Positions 1 to 11,874 of a DNA stretch of 64,000 nucleotides are shown here, one piece after another. The notes under the pieces are model-generated. The model ran no database searches and had not been told where the DNA came from. It worked only from the letters and a program-made list of their open reading frames with translations. This DNA comes from Solanum dulcamara (taxonomy: Eukaryota > Streptophyta > Magnoliopsida > Solanales > Solanaceae), in assembly GCF_947179165.1 (NCBI RefSeq), contig NC_077243.1, positions 51,071,001 to 51,135,000 on the forward strand. The letters run 5' to 3'. The translations under genes and the position numbers were made by a program. Numbering within the stretch: position 1 is the first letter of the stretch; every line of letters begins with the position of its first letter.

Positions 1-1231
1 CCGCATCTCTTATTCACTTCTGAATGTCAAACTCTTGTAGAAAGTTGAATTACTTTTCTTGAACTCCATAAGTTGAGAAGTACTGGATGCATAAGCTCCT
101 TGTCCTAAGGACTATGTGACGATGGGTATCCCAAATTCTATGAACTGTTAGTATTACTTTAGTCCATGTCTAGGTTCCCCTATATCCTAAGTATTACTTT
201 AGAAGGCACTCGAGATGGCTACACTAATTATGACACCGAATCCTATAAATGGCTGAGTAAGGTATATAATGTTATGATGACACCGAGTCTCATAAAGGGC
301 CGGGTATGGTATATGATGATATAATGACACCGATTCCCATAAAGGGTCGGGTACGGTATATGATAAGTGGATCGGCCGAATGTTCCTCGGCATTACTATA
401 TGATACGTGGATCGGGCCGAACATTCCTCGGCATTACTATATGATACATGGATTAGGATGAACATTCCTCGGCATTACTATATGATATGTGGATCAAACC
501 GAACATTTCTCGACATTATTATATTATATGGAGATCGGGCCATATATTCCTCGACATTTACTTACTATACATATGGATCGGGCTGTATGTTCCACAGCGC
601 TAATAATATGTATGTGCTTATGATGACAGACTGATGTAGATGGTACACCGAGTTCCCTAACGGGCCGGGTACAGTACGTGATGGTAATATGTATGACTTT
701 ATTTTATACGATGTGAGTACGGTAAATGGTTAGATGTTATACTTGCCCCTACATCCCTACGCCAACTGTAATCTCCTTATGATGTCTATGCTTTACATAC
801 TCAGTACATATGTCATACTGATCCTCCTTTCTTTGGGGGGCTGCGTTCATACCCGCAGATACAGATACACACTTAGGGGATCTGTCAGCTTAGGAGTTCC
901 ACTTAGCAATTCAGAAGCGCTCCATTGTACTAGAGCCTAGTTTTGGTATTAACCTTTAATGTATATATTTATTTGTTCATGGGTACGGCGGGGCCCTGTC
1001 CCGCCTTATGTTACTGTTCTTACTCTTAGAGGTTTATGGACATGTATATGAATTGTATATGGGTTGTATATGCATGTATGTATAGTGGTGCCTATGATAA
1101 GCCTCGTCGACTTATATATTATCCTGCCTGTTGATGTGCTATAACTTAAATAGTGGACAGATTTACTTACAGATAGTAGGGATATATGCGAGTGCCTAGT
1201 TCGGGCACCTATCATGGCCTACAGGGTTGGG
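1..1231 (+). repeat. Family A LTR remnant (3' part), decayed
   Basis: This is the 3' portion of a long gypsy LTR, cut by the window edge. It shares with the other family A LTRs (G, B, N below) the block at about 790-870 (ACTCAGTACATAT, then a C-rich/G-rich pair and CTGCG) and the tail with GGCCTACAGGGTTGGGTC near 1211-1229. It also has the GGGCCGGGTA repeats typical of this LTR. The expected terminal GTGACA and primer-binding site are missing, so the end is broken. No coding potential is visible. Confidence 0.7.
357..593. repeat. 41-bp minisatellite inside family A LTR
   Basis: Units start at 397, 438, 479 and 520, a strict 41-bp period, with poorer units on either side, about 5.5 copies in all. 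Each unit reads roughly ATATGATACGTGGATCGGGC, then CGAACATTCCTCGGCATTACT. A different ~50-bp repeat with ACACCGAGT and GGGCCGGGTA lies just upstream at about 230-356 and has relatives in the N LTRs (about 38960-39350). Confidence 0.8.
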
Positions 1232-1309
1232 TCCGAAAATGAGTCATGAGGGGGGTATAGACACAGACGTTACCACTATGTCGTGGAGGGAGAGATATTT
1301 CTTAAAGAC

Positions 1310-2562
1310 TTTTAGCTCAAATGCAGCAAATTCAGGTACAAAAGAAAAGAAAATAGTGAAGAAAATATATCAGTTAACAAGTAAACAATGTAAAGTCTAT
1401 AAAAATGGAGCAAAAATAACGACAAAATAATGCAATAATTGCGAGAAATAAGACATAAATAAGAAATTGTATATTTATAGGTATAAAAAATAAAGTAAAT
1501 AAATGAAATAAAAAATATAGTGGGTTCCTTCATTTCTATGATTACTTCTTAAATACTGCGGTTTTCTCTACTCAATAAACGCTGGTACAAATTATTGAAA
1601 ATAATTATAATAATAATAAATATAAAAAAACAAGAACTACAATACTACAACTCGTACAATGACAAACATCTACAAACCTAAGTAAAATAAAAGTACACTA
1701 CTACTAACCTTCTACCCTAATATGTGTCCTTCACAGTCCACACCCCTTATCTAAGGTCATATCTTCGGTAATTTGAAGCTACGTCATATCCTATCTTTTA
1801 ACTCCTCTCCAATACTTATTTGACCTACCTCTACCTCTACCTCTCCTCTTATCCTTTATAACTAAATATTCGCACCTTTTCATTGGTGTGTCTACGCATC
1901 ACCTCTTCATATTCAAACTATTCTCTCATCTTGTTCACCATGGAGGTCACTCCCACCGTATCTCAAATATCTTTATATGTAATCCTATCACTCCTCTTAT
2001 GAAAACACATCTACTTTAACATCCTCATCTCCGCAACATGCATCTTCTGGATAGGGACACTTTTGACTGGCCAATTATACATCGCCTCATACAAAAATTT
2101 TGGTCTAACTACCACTCTATAGAACATATCTTTTAGTTTCAATGGTACCTTTTTATCGTACTAAACTTCATAGGAAAGCGTCTAATTCATCTACACCTCA
2201 CCAAAATGATATGTGATATCATTATTGGTGTCTCTGCTCTCCTAAATTATATCTCCAAGATACTTGAATCTATCTCTAAGGATATTTCATGTGTCAAGCC
2301 TCACTTCCACACCTACCTCAAGCATTGCATTACTAAATTTTCACTCTACATACTCTATCTTGGTCTTGCTCAACTTGAATCCTTTAGTTTTTAAAATTTA
2401 TCTTTATACAGCTAACTTAAATTTAACTTCATTGCATATCTCATTAATCAGTACTATGTCATCTATAAATAACATACACCAAGGCACCTTATCTTAAATG
2501 TCGCGCGTCAATTCGTCCATCACTAAGTTAAATAGAAATAGATTAAGAATTGATCCCTGATG
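1310..2562 (-). mobile_element. LINE (non-LTR retrotransposon) 3' half, broken
   Basis: Read on the minus strand from 2562, this is the C-terminal half of a LINE reverse transcriptase followed by an A-rich 3' region. Visible in frame is PWCMLFIDDIVLI at about 2450-2485, which holds the catalytic Asp-Asp of the RT palm. Downstream come GFKLSKTKIEY, VVVRP and MRMLK blocks typical of the RT thumb of plant LINEs. Several stops and frameshifts interrupt the frame. The 5' half (endonuclease and RT N-terminus) is absent, because the sequence ends exactly where the E1 LTR begins at 2563. The 3' boundary near 1310 is approximate. From memory it resembles a LINE common in Solanaceae genomes; the clade (RTE or L1) is left open. 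Confidence 0.75.
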
Positions 2563-4573
2563 TGTCACGATCCGACCTAGGACCTAGACGTAAAACAATG
2601 ATTAGAATTTTGAAGGACACCAACCAAGCCTCTTAGCATAATATTCAAGATCGTAAATAATAAATGAAAGGATCAAATATACAGAAGCATAATCTGAATA
2701 TAGAATATAAATCTCAATAATACGGAATAAGAGAAAACATAGATTCCATAAATATCTAACATGCCTCTACTAGTCTAGATGGGGATGTAAGACTACCTCT
2801 TAGCTCATCCAATACAAAAGGTAAAAGAATTTATAAACTCATACGAAGAAAATTTTCTCCTCCTCGGAACATGAGGACTCACTAACAGTACAATAGTGCT
2901 AACTCTAGCCACAAGTGAAAGGAGGATGAACATGATCGTCGGTTCCTACATTATGATACAATCTAAGCAAAAAGTATGCATTAGTACATGGAATGTAGTA
3001 AGTACAGGAGAAGATGCATGATCAATAAACATATGACATAATCAAAATGAATCATGGGATGCCAGACCAATATCTTTAAAACATGAATAAAGTCATGAAA
3101 ACATGAAATATTTATCTCATTGGTCAATGCATCAAATCTTATAACTGTCATAAGAACTGATAACTCTACTGAAAATAGTGTGTGATTGGACCTTTAACCG
3201 GAAAATAAGGTCATGCGAGCTAATACATGGAATCCAATGACTCTTGTATCAAGATAGAGGAGGCCACCTTTCCAGGGCATACTCCATAAATAACTCATCT
3301 AACTTTTCTAGGTGGATCCATATTGGCATTTGTAAACCTATGCAGGCAACGTAGTTGTGGGACAATGAAATCTTACTATGAGTTTGTTGCCTTAACTATA
3401 GGAGAGAACACCTATCCCAAGGTCTACTCAGTGCTTAGTCAATATCCCAATGAAACTCTCATAAAACATGATCATAAAAATCATTTAGAAAGATAAGAAT
3501 ATATATCAATCCATCTTTATAAAATAACGTAAGAATAGCTCATTTAGCTTCATCATAGTAGAATCATAGGATTAACTCATCTATCTTATAACTAATGTAA
3601 TGTGGGTGGTTGACCTTCCAACATTACATATCTTTACTCATAAAATATCTTTAGGTCTAAATTTCCCTATCATTAACTTTCTTGAAACATCATAGAATCA
3701 TCAATCATAAACTTCTTTGCATAAAGCATCTATAAACTCATTCGTAAGCATTTATTGAAATAACTTGGAAATCATGATCATGTCTCATGAATCATACTTG
3801 AAACTAGCATATAGCATGGGTCATTGAAATTTAACTTGAAATCATGCATTGTGATGTGAATTATGAATAATTACGCTAACGTTATTGAAGTATATCATAA
3901 TTGAGAAGACCCAATAAAACTCATAAAATTAGGGCTTTTAATTAAAGAAATTATACGAGAATTTGAGAAGAAATCTTTGGGATTCCATGGATGAAGTCCC
4001 ACATATCTTGACTTTTATGATCCCTAAATTGAATAGGATGGAAGCTTAACCTTGGAGAAATTATTTGAATTGCTTGAAGAAGAAGAAGACCCTTGATAGA
4101 AAACTTGGGTGAGAAGATTTTTGGATTTTTGGGGAATTATGGTGAGAATGAGAGTGTTAGGGGAATTTAGGTTAGTTAATAGGTAGGAATACAGTATCAA
4201 AAACCATTCATATGAATTAATTAAATATAGGGAAATGAATAAAATAACTCCAACTTAAACTAAATTCAGAAGGGCAATACGACCCGTGGGGTTCGTGCGT
4301 GGTGGAGGACTGGACTGGGTCCTAGGGAGGGTATCCACCACGGAGGGAATCACAGTTTGTGATGATCATCATGGACCATTGACCCTATTGTGGACCCTTT
4401 CCTGCATAGTCTGAGTTTCTGAACCACCACCACGGAAGCACACCATAAACCGTGGTGAGGAGTACAACCCATGATGGCCTTCCTGATAGTCACCTAGTGC
4501 CAAACGCTGCACTTTTCTAGAATTTCATATTTTGAACCTCGGTTTTGGACTTCTCAACTTTTGGGTTCTTACA
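2563..4573 (-). repeat. 3' LTR of E1
   Basis: On the minus strand it starts TGTAAGAACCC at 4573 and ends GGATCGTGACA at 2563, 2011 bp. An AG-rich tract (minus strand CCAAGAGGAGA) sits just inside the element at about 4577-4590 and serves as the polypurine tract. The outer flank is the LINE. No matching 5-bp duplication is found next to E2's LTR. Confidence 0.8.
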
Positions 4574-4849
4574 ATATTCTCCTCTTGGGAATATTCGTAC
4601 ATGAATGTAACTCAAGCTGGAATGATAGGAATAGGAAAGGGAGCATAGCATCTCAACATGAATGCAAAACATCTCAATATTGTATAGAACAGGAAATCTT
4701 TAATCTCAAGCTAAAACATGACTTTAAAACTCATTTCATGAACATGGATACATATGAAACAATGAGAACAACTAAAATGTATGTTTTGGGATGATTGGAT
4801 CATGAAGGAACTAATTACCTTAACTAGGAACGAAAGGAAAGAGATGAAG

Positions 4850-7619
4850 ATATCAGGACATCATATCGGCTTCGGCTTCCCACGTAGCAACTTCAACCTC
4901 TTGGTTCCTTCATAACACCTTAACTGAAGCTATTTCCTTGTTCTTCAATTTTTTCACTTGCCAGTACAAGATTTCAAGCAGAACTTCTTCATAAGAAAGA
5001 CTCTCCTTTATCTCAACTTTTTCCAATGACACAATGGAGCTAGGATCACCAACAAACTTCCTTAATAAGGGCACATGGAACACCGGATGCACCGATGCCA
5101 AATCAGAAGGCAAATCTAACTCATAAGCCACGTTACCAATTCGCCTCAAAATCTTATATTGTCCAACATAACGGGGACTTATCTTCCCTTTTTTACCAAA
5201 ATGCATCACACCCTTCATGGGTGAAAGTTTCAAGTAAACCCAATGATTAACCTCAAACTCAAGTTCTCTTCTTCTCATATCCGAATAAGACTTTTTCGGC
5301 TTTGGGCTATCTTTAATCAACCTCACTTTCTCCATAGCTTCAAATATCAACTCGAGTCCTATTAAAGAAACTTCACCAATCTCAAACCAATCGATAGGGG
5401 ATCTACACCTTCTACCATACACAGCCTCAAATAAAGCCATCTCAATACTAGAATGGTAATTGTTATTATAAGAAAACCCTATCAATGGCAAGTGATCATC
5501 CCAATTTCCTTTAAAATCAATAATATATCCTCTAATGCTTGAATGGTATGCTCAGCCTGACCATCTGTGTGTGGGTGAAAGGTTGTACTAAGCTTCACCT
5601 AAGTACCAAGTCCCTTTTGAAAAGACCTTCATAACGGTGATGTAAATTGAGTACCTTGATCTGAAATAATAGACAATGGAACCCCATGAAGCTTAACCAA
5701 CTATCGGATATACAATCTAGCATAATCCTCGGCTGAATATGAAGTCTTAATAGGAAAAAAATGAGTCAACTTAGTCATTCGGTCAACAATTACCCAAATA
5801 GAGTTATGTTTCCTACGTGTATGACGCAAACCACTAATAAAGTCTATATTTAAGGTTTTCCACTTCCAAGTAGGAATATTAATGTCTTGAGCTAAACCTC
5901 TGAGTTTTTGATGCTCAACCTTCACTTGTTGACAGTTAGGACATTTAGTCACAAATTCTGTAATATCTTTTTATATGCCATTCCACCAATAAACTTCCTC
6001 AGATCTTGATACGTCTTTTTAGAACTGCGATGTATAGAATACCGCAAATTATGAGTTTCGAACAATATTATATCTTAAAAATAATTAACATTTGGAACAC
6101 ACAATCGTCCTTGATATCTCAAAACACCATCTCCCCCTTGTTAGAAATCCTTAATGGCTTTTTTGGCAACCACTTTCTTCATTTCAACCAAAGTGGGATC
6201 ACTATCATAACATCAGACAAAAGTGATGATTTGGAACCATTTTGCACAATAATACCACCATTCTCGGAATAAACCAATTGAACTCCCAAATGCTTTAATC
6301 TATGCACATCCTGCTCTAGATCTTTTTTTCTCATCCTCAACATGGCCAACACTATTCATGGACAATCTACTAAGAACGTGAGCAACCATATTTACCTTAC
6401 CTGGATGGTATAGCACATTCATATCATAATTTTTCAACAACTCAAGTCATCTCCTTTGTAGAAGGTTAAAGTCTTTTTGAGTGAATACATATTGCAAACT
6501 CTTGTGATCGGTGAAAACATACACATAGACACCATAGGGATAGCGTCTCTACAACTTCAAAGCAAATACCACCACCACCAACTCCAAGTCGTGAGTTGGA
6601 TAATTCTTCTCATGTGCCTTGAGTTACCTTGAAGCATAAGCTATCACTTTACCATTCTGCATTAGAACACATCCAAGACCAACTCGTGAAGCATCATAAT
6701 AAAATAAGAAACTCATCAAAACCTTTTGGTAAAGTCAATACCGAAGTAGAGCTAAGCCTATACTTTAACACTTGGAAGCTTTTCTCAAATGCCTCAGACC
6801 ATTGGAACCTCACTTTCTTCTAAGTCAAAGTAGTCAAGGGAGATGCAATGGAAGAGAAACCTTCTAATAGCCATCTATAACAACCGGCTAAGCCCAAGAA
6901 ATTCCGAATATTGAAAGGATTCAAAGGTCTTGGCCAATTCTTAACCGCCTTTATCTTCTTAGGATCGATCCTAATTCCTTCTCCAAAAATGATTGGCCAA
7001 GGAAAGCAACTGAACTTAACCAAAATTTACATTTACTAATTTTTTCATACAACTAACAATCATTGAGAATTTGAAGCACAATTCTCAAATGATCGGTATG
7101 CTCTTTCTTACTCTGAGAGTAGATTAAAATATCATCAATGAAAATAATAACGAACATATCCAAGTATTGCTTGAAAATCCTATTTATCAAATCCATAAAA
7201 GTTGCAGGGGAATTTGTTATTCCAAAAGACATAGCCAAAAATTCAAAATAACCATACCGAGTTCTAAAATTCTTCTTCAGAATGTCACATTCCCTTACTC
7301 TAAGTTGATGATAACTTGATGGAAGATCACTCTTTGAAAAGTAGCTTGCTCCTTGAAGTTAATTGAACAAGTCCTCAGTCCTTGGGATGGGATACTTATT
7401 CTTAATTGTGACTTTGTTCAATTGCCAATAATCAGTATACATACGAAGAAAACTATCTTTCTTTCAGTCAAAGAGAACCGGAGCACCCCATGGAGAAATA
7501 CTTGATCTAATGAAACCTTTACTTAACAAATCTTTCAACTAATCCTTTAATTCTTTCAGTTTTATCGGGGCCATTCGATAAGGGGAAGTATAGGTAGGCT
7601 GAGTATCGGGGAGGAGATC
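4850..7619 (-). pseudogene. E1 pol remnant: RT, RNase H, integrase, chromodomain-like tail
   Basis: Read from 7619 down, the domains are in gypsy order. RT at about 7619-6830 includes the catalytic FIDDILIYS box near 7100-7130 and a GLAGCYRWL block near 6880. A decayed RNase H follows at about 6800-6300. Integrase spans about 6000-4950 with CPNCQQVKVEH of the zinc domain near 5930, NIDFISGL near 5850, DRMTKL near 5780 and a DGQAE box near 5560. The tail near 4910-5000 reads KEIASVKVL, the start of the chromodomain-like end of chromoviruses. Longest open pieces are 4910-5491 (193 codons) and 5701-5952. Many stops and frameshifts separate them, so it is inactive. The FIDD catalytic pair itself is intact. 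Confidence 0.85.
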
Positions 7620-8224
7620 TGTAACACCCCCTAAAAATACTGTATATGGTGTTCCGATTCTCGATGAAAATGATATTGCTTCTGTATTTTGGACATAACT
7701 TTTCATATTATGGTCTAAATTAGGTGATTCAAATTTCAGAATTACCCCAACATAATTACCTACAATTTTCATGAATACCTTATGATTCATAGGCTAAGTA
7801 GGTCAAATAAATTAACCATTTTAAGACATGATGCTGTGACAAAATGGAGTAATTGTAGAAGAAAAATCTTATCTCACTGTAGGATGCTCCAAATTAGTTG
7901 ATTCTTGAACTAAATGAAAGAAGACTTCTAGAGCTACAAATCATATATGAAATCAAATAATAATTAGGAACTTATCTGTTTCAAACATATCTCTGAAAAA
8001 GGGTGTTTCATAAAAAGAAGATTCATCTCACCAAGCATAGAAGATCTAGATCCATTTGACATCACTCATGGTATCACAATCCGCTATTAAATTTTCAAAT
8101 TTTTCTCTATAATTATTTTAATTATTGTTAGGTCCTTTCTTCACACCTATAAATACCCACCTTAGTTCATCATTTTATTCATCAATCTGTCTCAAGCAAC
8201 TCTTCTCAACATCGTTTAAAACAT
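7620..8224 (+). repeat. LTR fragment X1 (5' part)
   Basis: It begins with a clean plus-strand LTR start, TGTAACACCCCCTAAAAATA, exactly at the break in E1 pol. It contains a promoter-like CTATAAATA at 8147-8155. It is homologous to X2 over about 7893-8215. It ends where the minus-strand integrase fragment begins, so the rest of this LTR copy is missing. Confidence 0.7.
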
Positions 8225-9145
8225 ATTTCATAATTTTGCAAGCATATGACAAGAAAAGTTGAGATGTAAAGATTTCAAGTAATTGAGCAAGGACAACTTA
8301 ATACCTTTGGTTTGGGTAGAGGGGAAAAGATGAGGGTATCTCTTAATCATATCCGCTTCTGCTTCCCATGTTGCACTTTCTATTTGTCGATTCCTCCAAA
8401 GGACTTTAACAGATGCAACTTCTTTGTTCCTTAATCTCTTAACTTGCTGGTCCAAAATTTCCACAGGAACTTCTTTATAGGTCAAGTTTTCTTCAACATT
8501 CACTACTCCCATAGGTACAATAGAACTAGGATCACCCACATATTTTTTCAACATAGACACGTGAAACACCGGATGAACCATGGCTATTTCCAATGGTAAT
8601 TCCAACTCATATGCAACCTTACCAACACGTCTCACGATTCTATAAGGCCCTACATATCTAGGGATCAATTTCCCTTTCTTACCAAATCGAACCATACCTT
8701 TCATGGGTGAAACCTTTAGATATACCCAATCATCCATATTAAACTCAATATCCCTTCTTCTAGTGTCAGAATAGGACTTTTGACGACTTTGAGCCATCTT
8801 CAACCTTTCTCTAATGATCTTGACCTTTTCTAAAGTATCAAGTACAAAATTGGGGCCCAGTAAGGTCATCTCACCTACTTTGAACCAACCAACCGGTGAT
8901 CTACATTGTCTTCCATACAAAGCCTCAAACGACGCTATCTCAATACTTGAGTGGTAACTATTATTATTGGCAAACTAGATGAGAGGTAGATGATCATCCT
9001 AATTCCCTTTAAACTCCAACACACAAGCCCTTAACATATCCTCTAGTGTTTGAATCGTTCTTTCGGCTTGCCCATCCGTTTGAGGATGGAATGCTGTGCT
9101 CGACTTTACCTTAGTACCGAGGCCTTTTTGAAATGATCTCCAGGA
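8225..9145 (-). pseudogene. Integrase / chromodomain-like fragment between X1 and X2
   Basis: Minus strand, with an open frame of 230 codons at 8228-8920 that continues upstream with stops to about 9145. The pieces in order are SFQKGLGTKV with TDGQAERTIQ (end of the integrase catalytic core), [21 protein letters not shown], then the SH3-like DDWVYLKVSPMKGM, PRYVGPYRIVRR, HPVFHVSMLKKYVGDPS and finally KEVASVKVLWRN with a TWEAEADM..YPHLF tail, which is the chromovirus C-terminal region. It belongs to the same lineage as D. It lies opposite to the LTR fragments on either side, so it is not the interior of an element made of X1 and X2. It is one of the best-preserved coding pieces in the window but lacks the integrase zinc domain and the first catalytic residues. 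Confidence 0.85.
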
Positions 9146-11186
9146 TTCTTGAACGATATGAAACTAGAATTCTATATCTACAATTCTTATGAAGACACCA
9201 AATCCTAATAAGGAATTTATCTTATTCAAACGCAGCTCTGAAAAAGAGTATTCTGTTAAAAAGAACTCATCTCACCTACCATAGAAAGATCTAGATACAT
9301 TTGACATCACTCATGACATAAATTGTCCTCCATTTAACATCATCCATGACATCAATATATTCCATTAAATGTTTAGATTTTTCTTTATAATTATTTTATT
9401 TATTGTTAGGTCCCTCTTTCCCACCTATAAATACCCACCTTATTTCCTCATTTTATTCATCAAGCTTTCTCTAGCAAGTCTTCTCTCTATACACTTTTTT
9501 ACTCATTCTCAAATATAGTTTTAGCTCTTAGTAGTAAAGAAATACTATTCCGGTGATTCATATACTCCGGGTAGTACACAAAACGTTCCGGCGAGGAGAA
9601 AAGCTAGGACTCAAGAGTATTCATTAAGTCTTTCGGTTCCGACTAAAGCTTCAGATTCCAGGTATGTAAGGCTTCAATGAGAGTATTCTTTCCACTCTCA
9701 TGTCTAAATTATTTTGATTATATGATAAATTATATTTATTTTCTTTAAGCTCTACTCTAAGTTATGTGGGTGTTTATCCATGGGTTCTTCCACCCATGCA
9801 GTCCAAAAAAACTCTTTCAATTAAGTCTCTTGATTTCAAGTAATATTTTCTTATGGTAATTCTTAATTTTATTTAATACTATGAATCATGGTTAAACTAA
9901 TGATTATTTCTCTATTTTGATGCAACATAATTTCATATGTATGAATTGATGATTTACAAGTAATTTCTCTATTTATCTATTTAAAGGTTCTTGAAATTTA
10001 TGGTGGGTTGTGTAAAGCATGATATTTAATTAATGGATTTCAAAGTATTTATGCATATTATTTACATACATGTTTGCAAGTTTAAATGATTTGAACCCAC
10101 TTAGTTTTACTACATCTTCAAAGAAGTTTGACTTGAAAGCCTTGACTCCAAATAAATATTTATGAAAGCAATATCTATGATCAAAAGGGAGTCTTATGAA
10201 ATGAAAGAATGATGAAATGATATAAATAATGGATTCTTTATGCAATAAGGACAATTCTTGCATATTTGAATTACTAAATGTTGTAATGAGCTATTCTACC
10301 GAATATCATATTTGAATTCTCAAGTTATATGCTATGAATATTTTGAAGTATTAAACTATTCTGTGGGATTGACTTAGCACCGAATGGGGCATTGAGGTGG
10401 GATTCGGTAAGGGAATCCTAGTACCAACCCCTTGTCTCATTAACTATGTGCCAATATAGGAGACCTTGTAGGCTTAGGCTAATGGATCCATAAATAGCCC
10501 TTAAAGTTAAAGTTAAAGAAATGAATGAAGTTGACGGAGTTCTACCTGGCAAGTAGTCTCCCCGGCCAACATAGGGGGTTATGTTGGATTCCATGTAATA
10601 GCTCGCATGGTCTTAAATGTCGGTTATGGTTATTTTCCCACAAAATGAATATTTTAAAGGATATCCATATGATTTATTATGCATGTATTACATTATGTTC
10701 CATATTACATAAATGCTATAATGTTTCCTCAATGTTCATGCATCCTTACATACTTAGTACATTCAAAGTAGTAACGCATACTCTTTTGCCTACATGATAT
10801 CACCTTGTAGGGATCGGTGCTCCTCCTCGTTCTCCTCCACGTGGATAGTTGAGACTTCGTCTGAAGACTACTTTTGGTGAGTTCCCATGTTCCGGGAATA
10901 ATACTCCTTTATATTTCTAGCTTATGATATGTTGAGATATTTTACTATGATATTTCTTCTATTATGATTAAGGGTGAGCTAGGGACTTGTCTTAGCCCCG
11001 TTAAATCTAATAGTTAGAGGTATTGTTGGATATATGTAAGTTGAATATTTACTATTATGATTTCCACTTCTTCATTTATCGTCATTACCTATGAAAGGCT
11101 AAAACAATGCTAAGAGGCTTGTTTGAGGTACTTTTGGCTTCCTCATTCGCCATGTCACGTCTAGGTCTTAGGCTTGGGTCATGACA
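9146..11186 (+). repeat. LTR X2, 5'-truncated
   Basis: This is the same LTR family as X1, missing roughly the first 275 bp. It holds a promoter-like CTATAAATA at 9425-9433 and the block at 10790-10880 (CACGTGGATAGTTGAGACTT, TTTTGGTGAGTTCCC), which is also found reversed in the D LTR. It ends GGCTTGGGTCATGACA at 11186. No primer-binding site follows. A decayed family A LTR begins immediately afterwards. Confidence 0.75.
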
Positions 11187-11874
11187 GATGATATGGTGAT
11201 ATGGTAATATGATGAAATAATTATGATACCAGGTTCCTTAGCGAGACGAGCACAACGTATGATGATGTATATGACTACGTGTCTTAAGGTGCAGGTACAT
11301 TAATTTGTTAATTATTACACTTATCCCCTGCATCCTTGTTTCAATTATGGTCTCAGCTATGATGTGTTATGGTTTACATACTCAGTACATATATCATACT
11401 GACCTCCTTTTCTTCGGGAAGAGGGGGCATTGTTTCATGACCACAGGTACAAATACTTACTTTAGAGATCCGCTAGATTAGAACTCCCACTCAGCTATGT
11501 CAGAAGTGTTCCACTATTCTGGAGCTTAGCTTTTGGTGCTAATCGTATAATGTATATAGTTGTTTATTTAGGGATACGGCGGGGGCCCTGTTCCGCCATA
11601 TGTCACTGTTAATATTCTTAGAGGTTTGTATACATATGTAGGTGGGTTGTTTACGAGTTTGATTCAGTTGTTCCTATATGGCATATTATGAATATTATTA
11701 TGTTAAGGAAACCTTATCGGCCCTTGCATGACATGGTGCAAATAAAAGAGGCTATGTGCAGATGAATTTTCTATCACCCTCTAGATTCTTGTGTATAGTT
11801 TTTATAGTTGAGATTTATGTATATGGGGGTCCAGGTTAGACCACAGTCACGCCCTACAGAGTTGGGTCGTGACA
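11187..11874 (+). repeat. Family A LTR remnant (last ~690 bp)
   Basis: This matches the 3' end of the family A LTRs: CATACTCAGTACATATATC at about 11377, the GGGATACGGCGGGGGCCCTG block near 11573 and the end GTTGGGTCGTGACA at 11874. Its left part is cut off by X2. The sequence after it lacks a primer-binding site, so it was either a 3' LTR or a solo piece. Confidence 0.75.

Larger units (their letters stand above)
2563..7619 (-). mobile_element. Gypsy (chromovirus-type) element E1, 3' half
   Basis: This is a minus-strand element with its 3' LTR at 2563-4573 and a decayed pol (IN, RNase H and most of RT, read from right to left) at about 4850-7619. The element stops at 7619, where a plus-strand LTR fragment begins. 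Its protease, gag and 5' LTR are not adjacent. E2 further right is not its missing half: both contain the same stretch of pol around the RT start (7390-7619 and 14290-14505), and their LTRs differ strongly. Confidence 0.8.

Noticed and set aside
357..593. CRISPR-like array of regularly spaced repeats
   Set aside because: The repeats are head-to-tail without distinct spacers, in a plant LTR.
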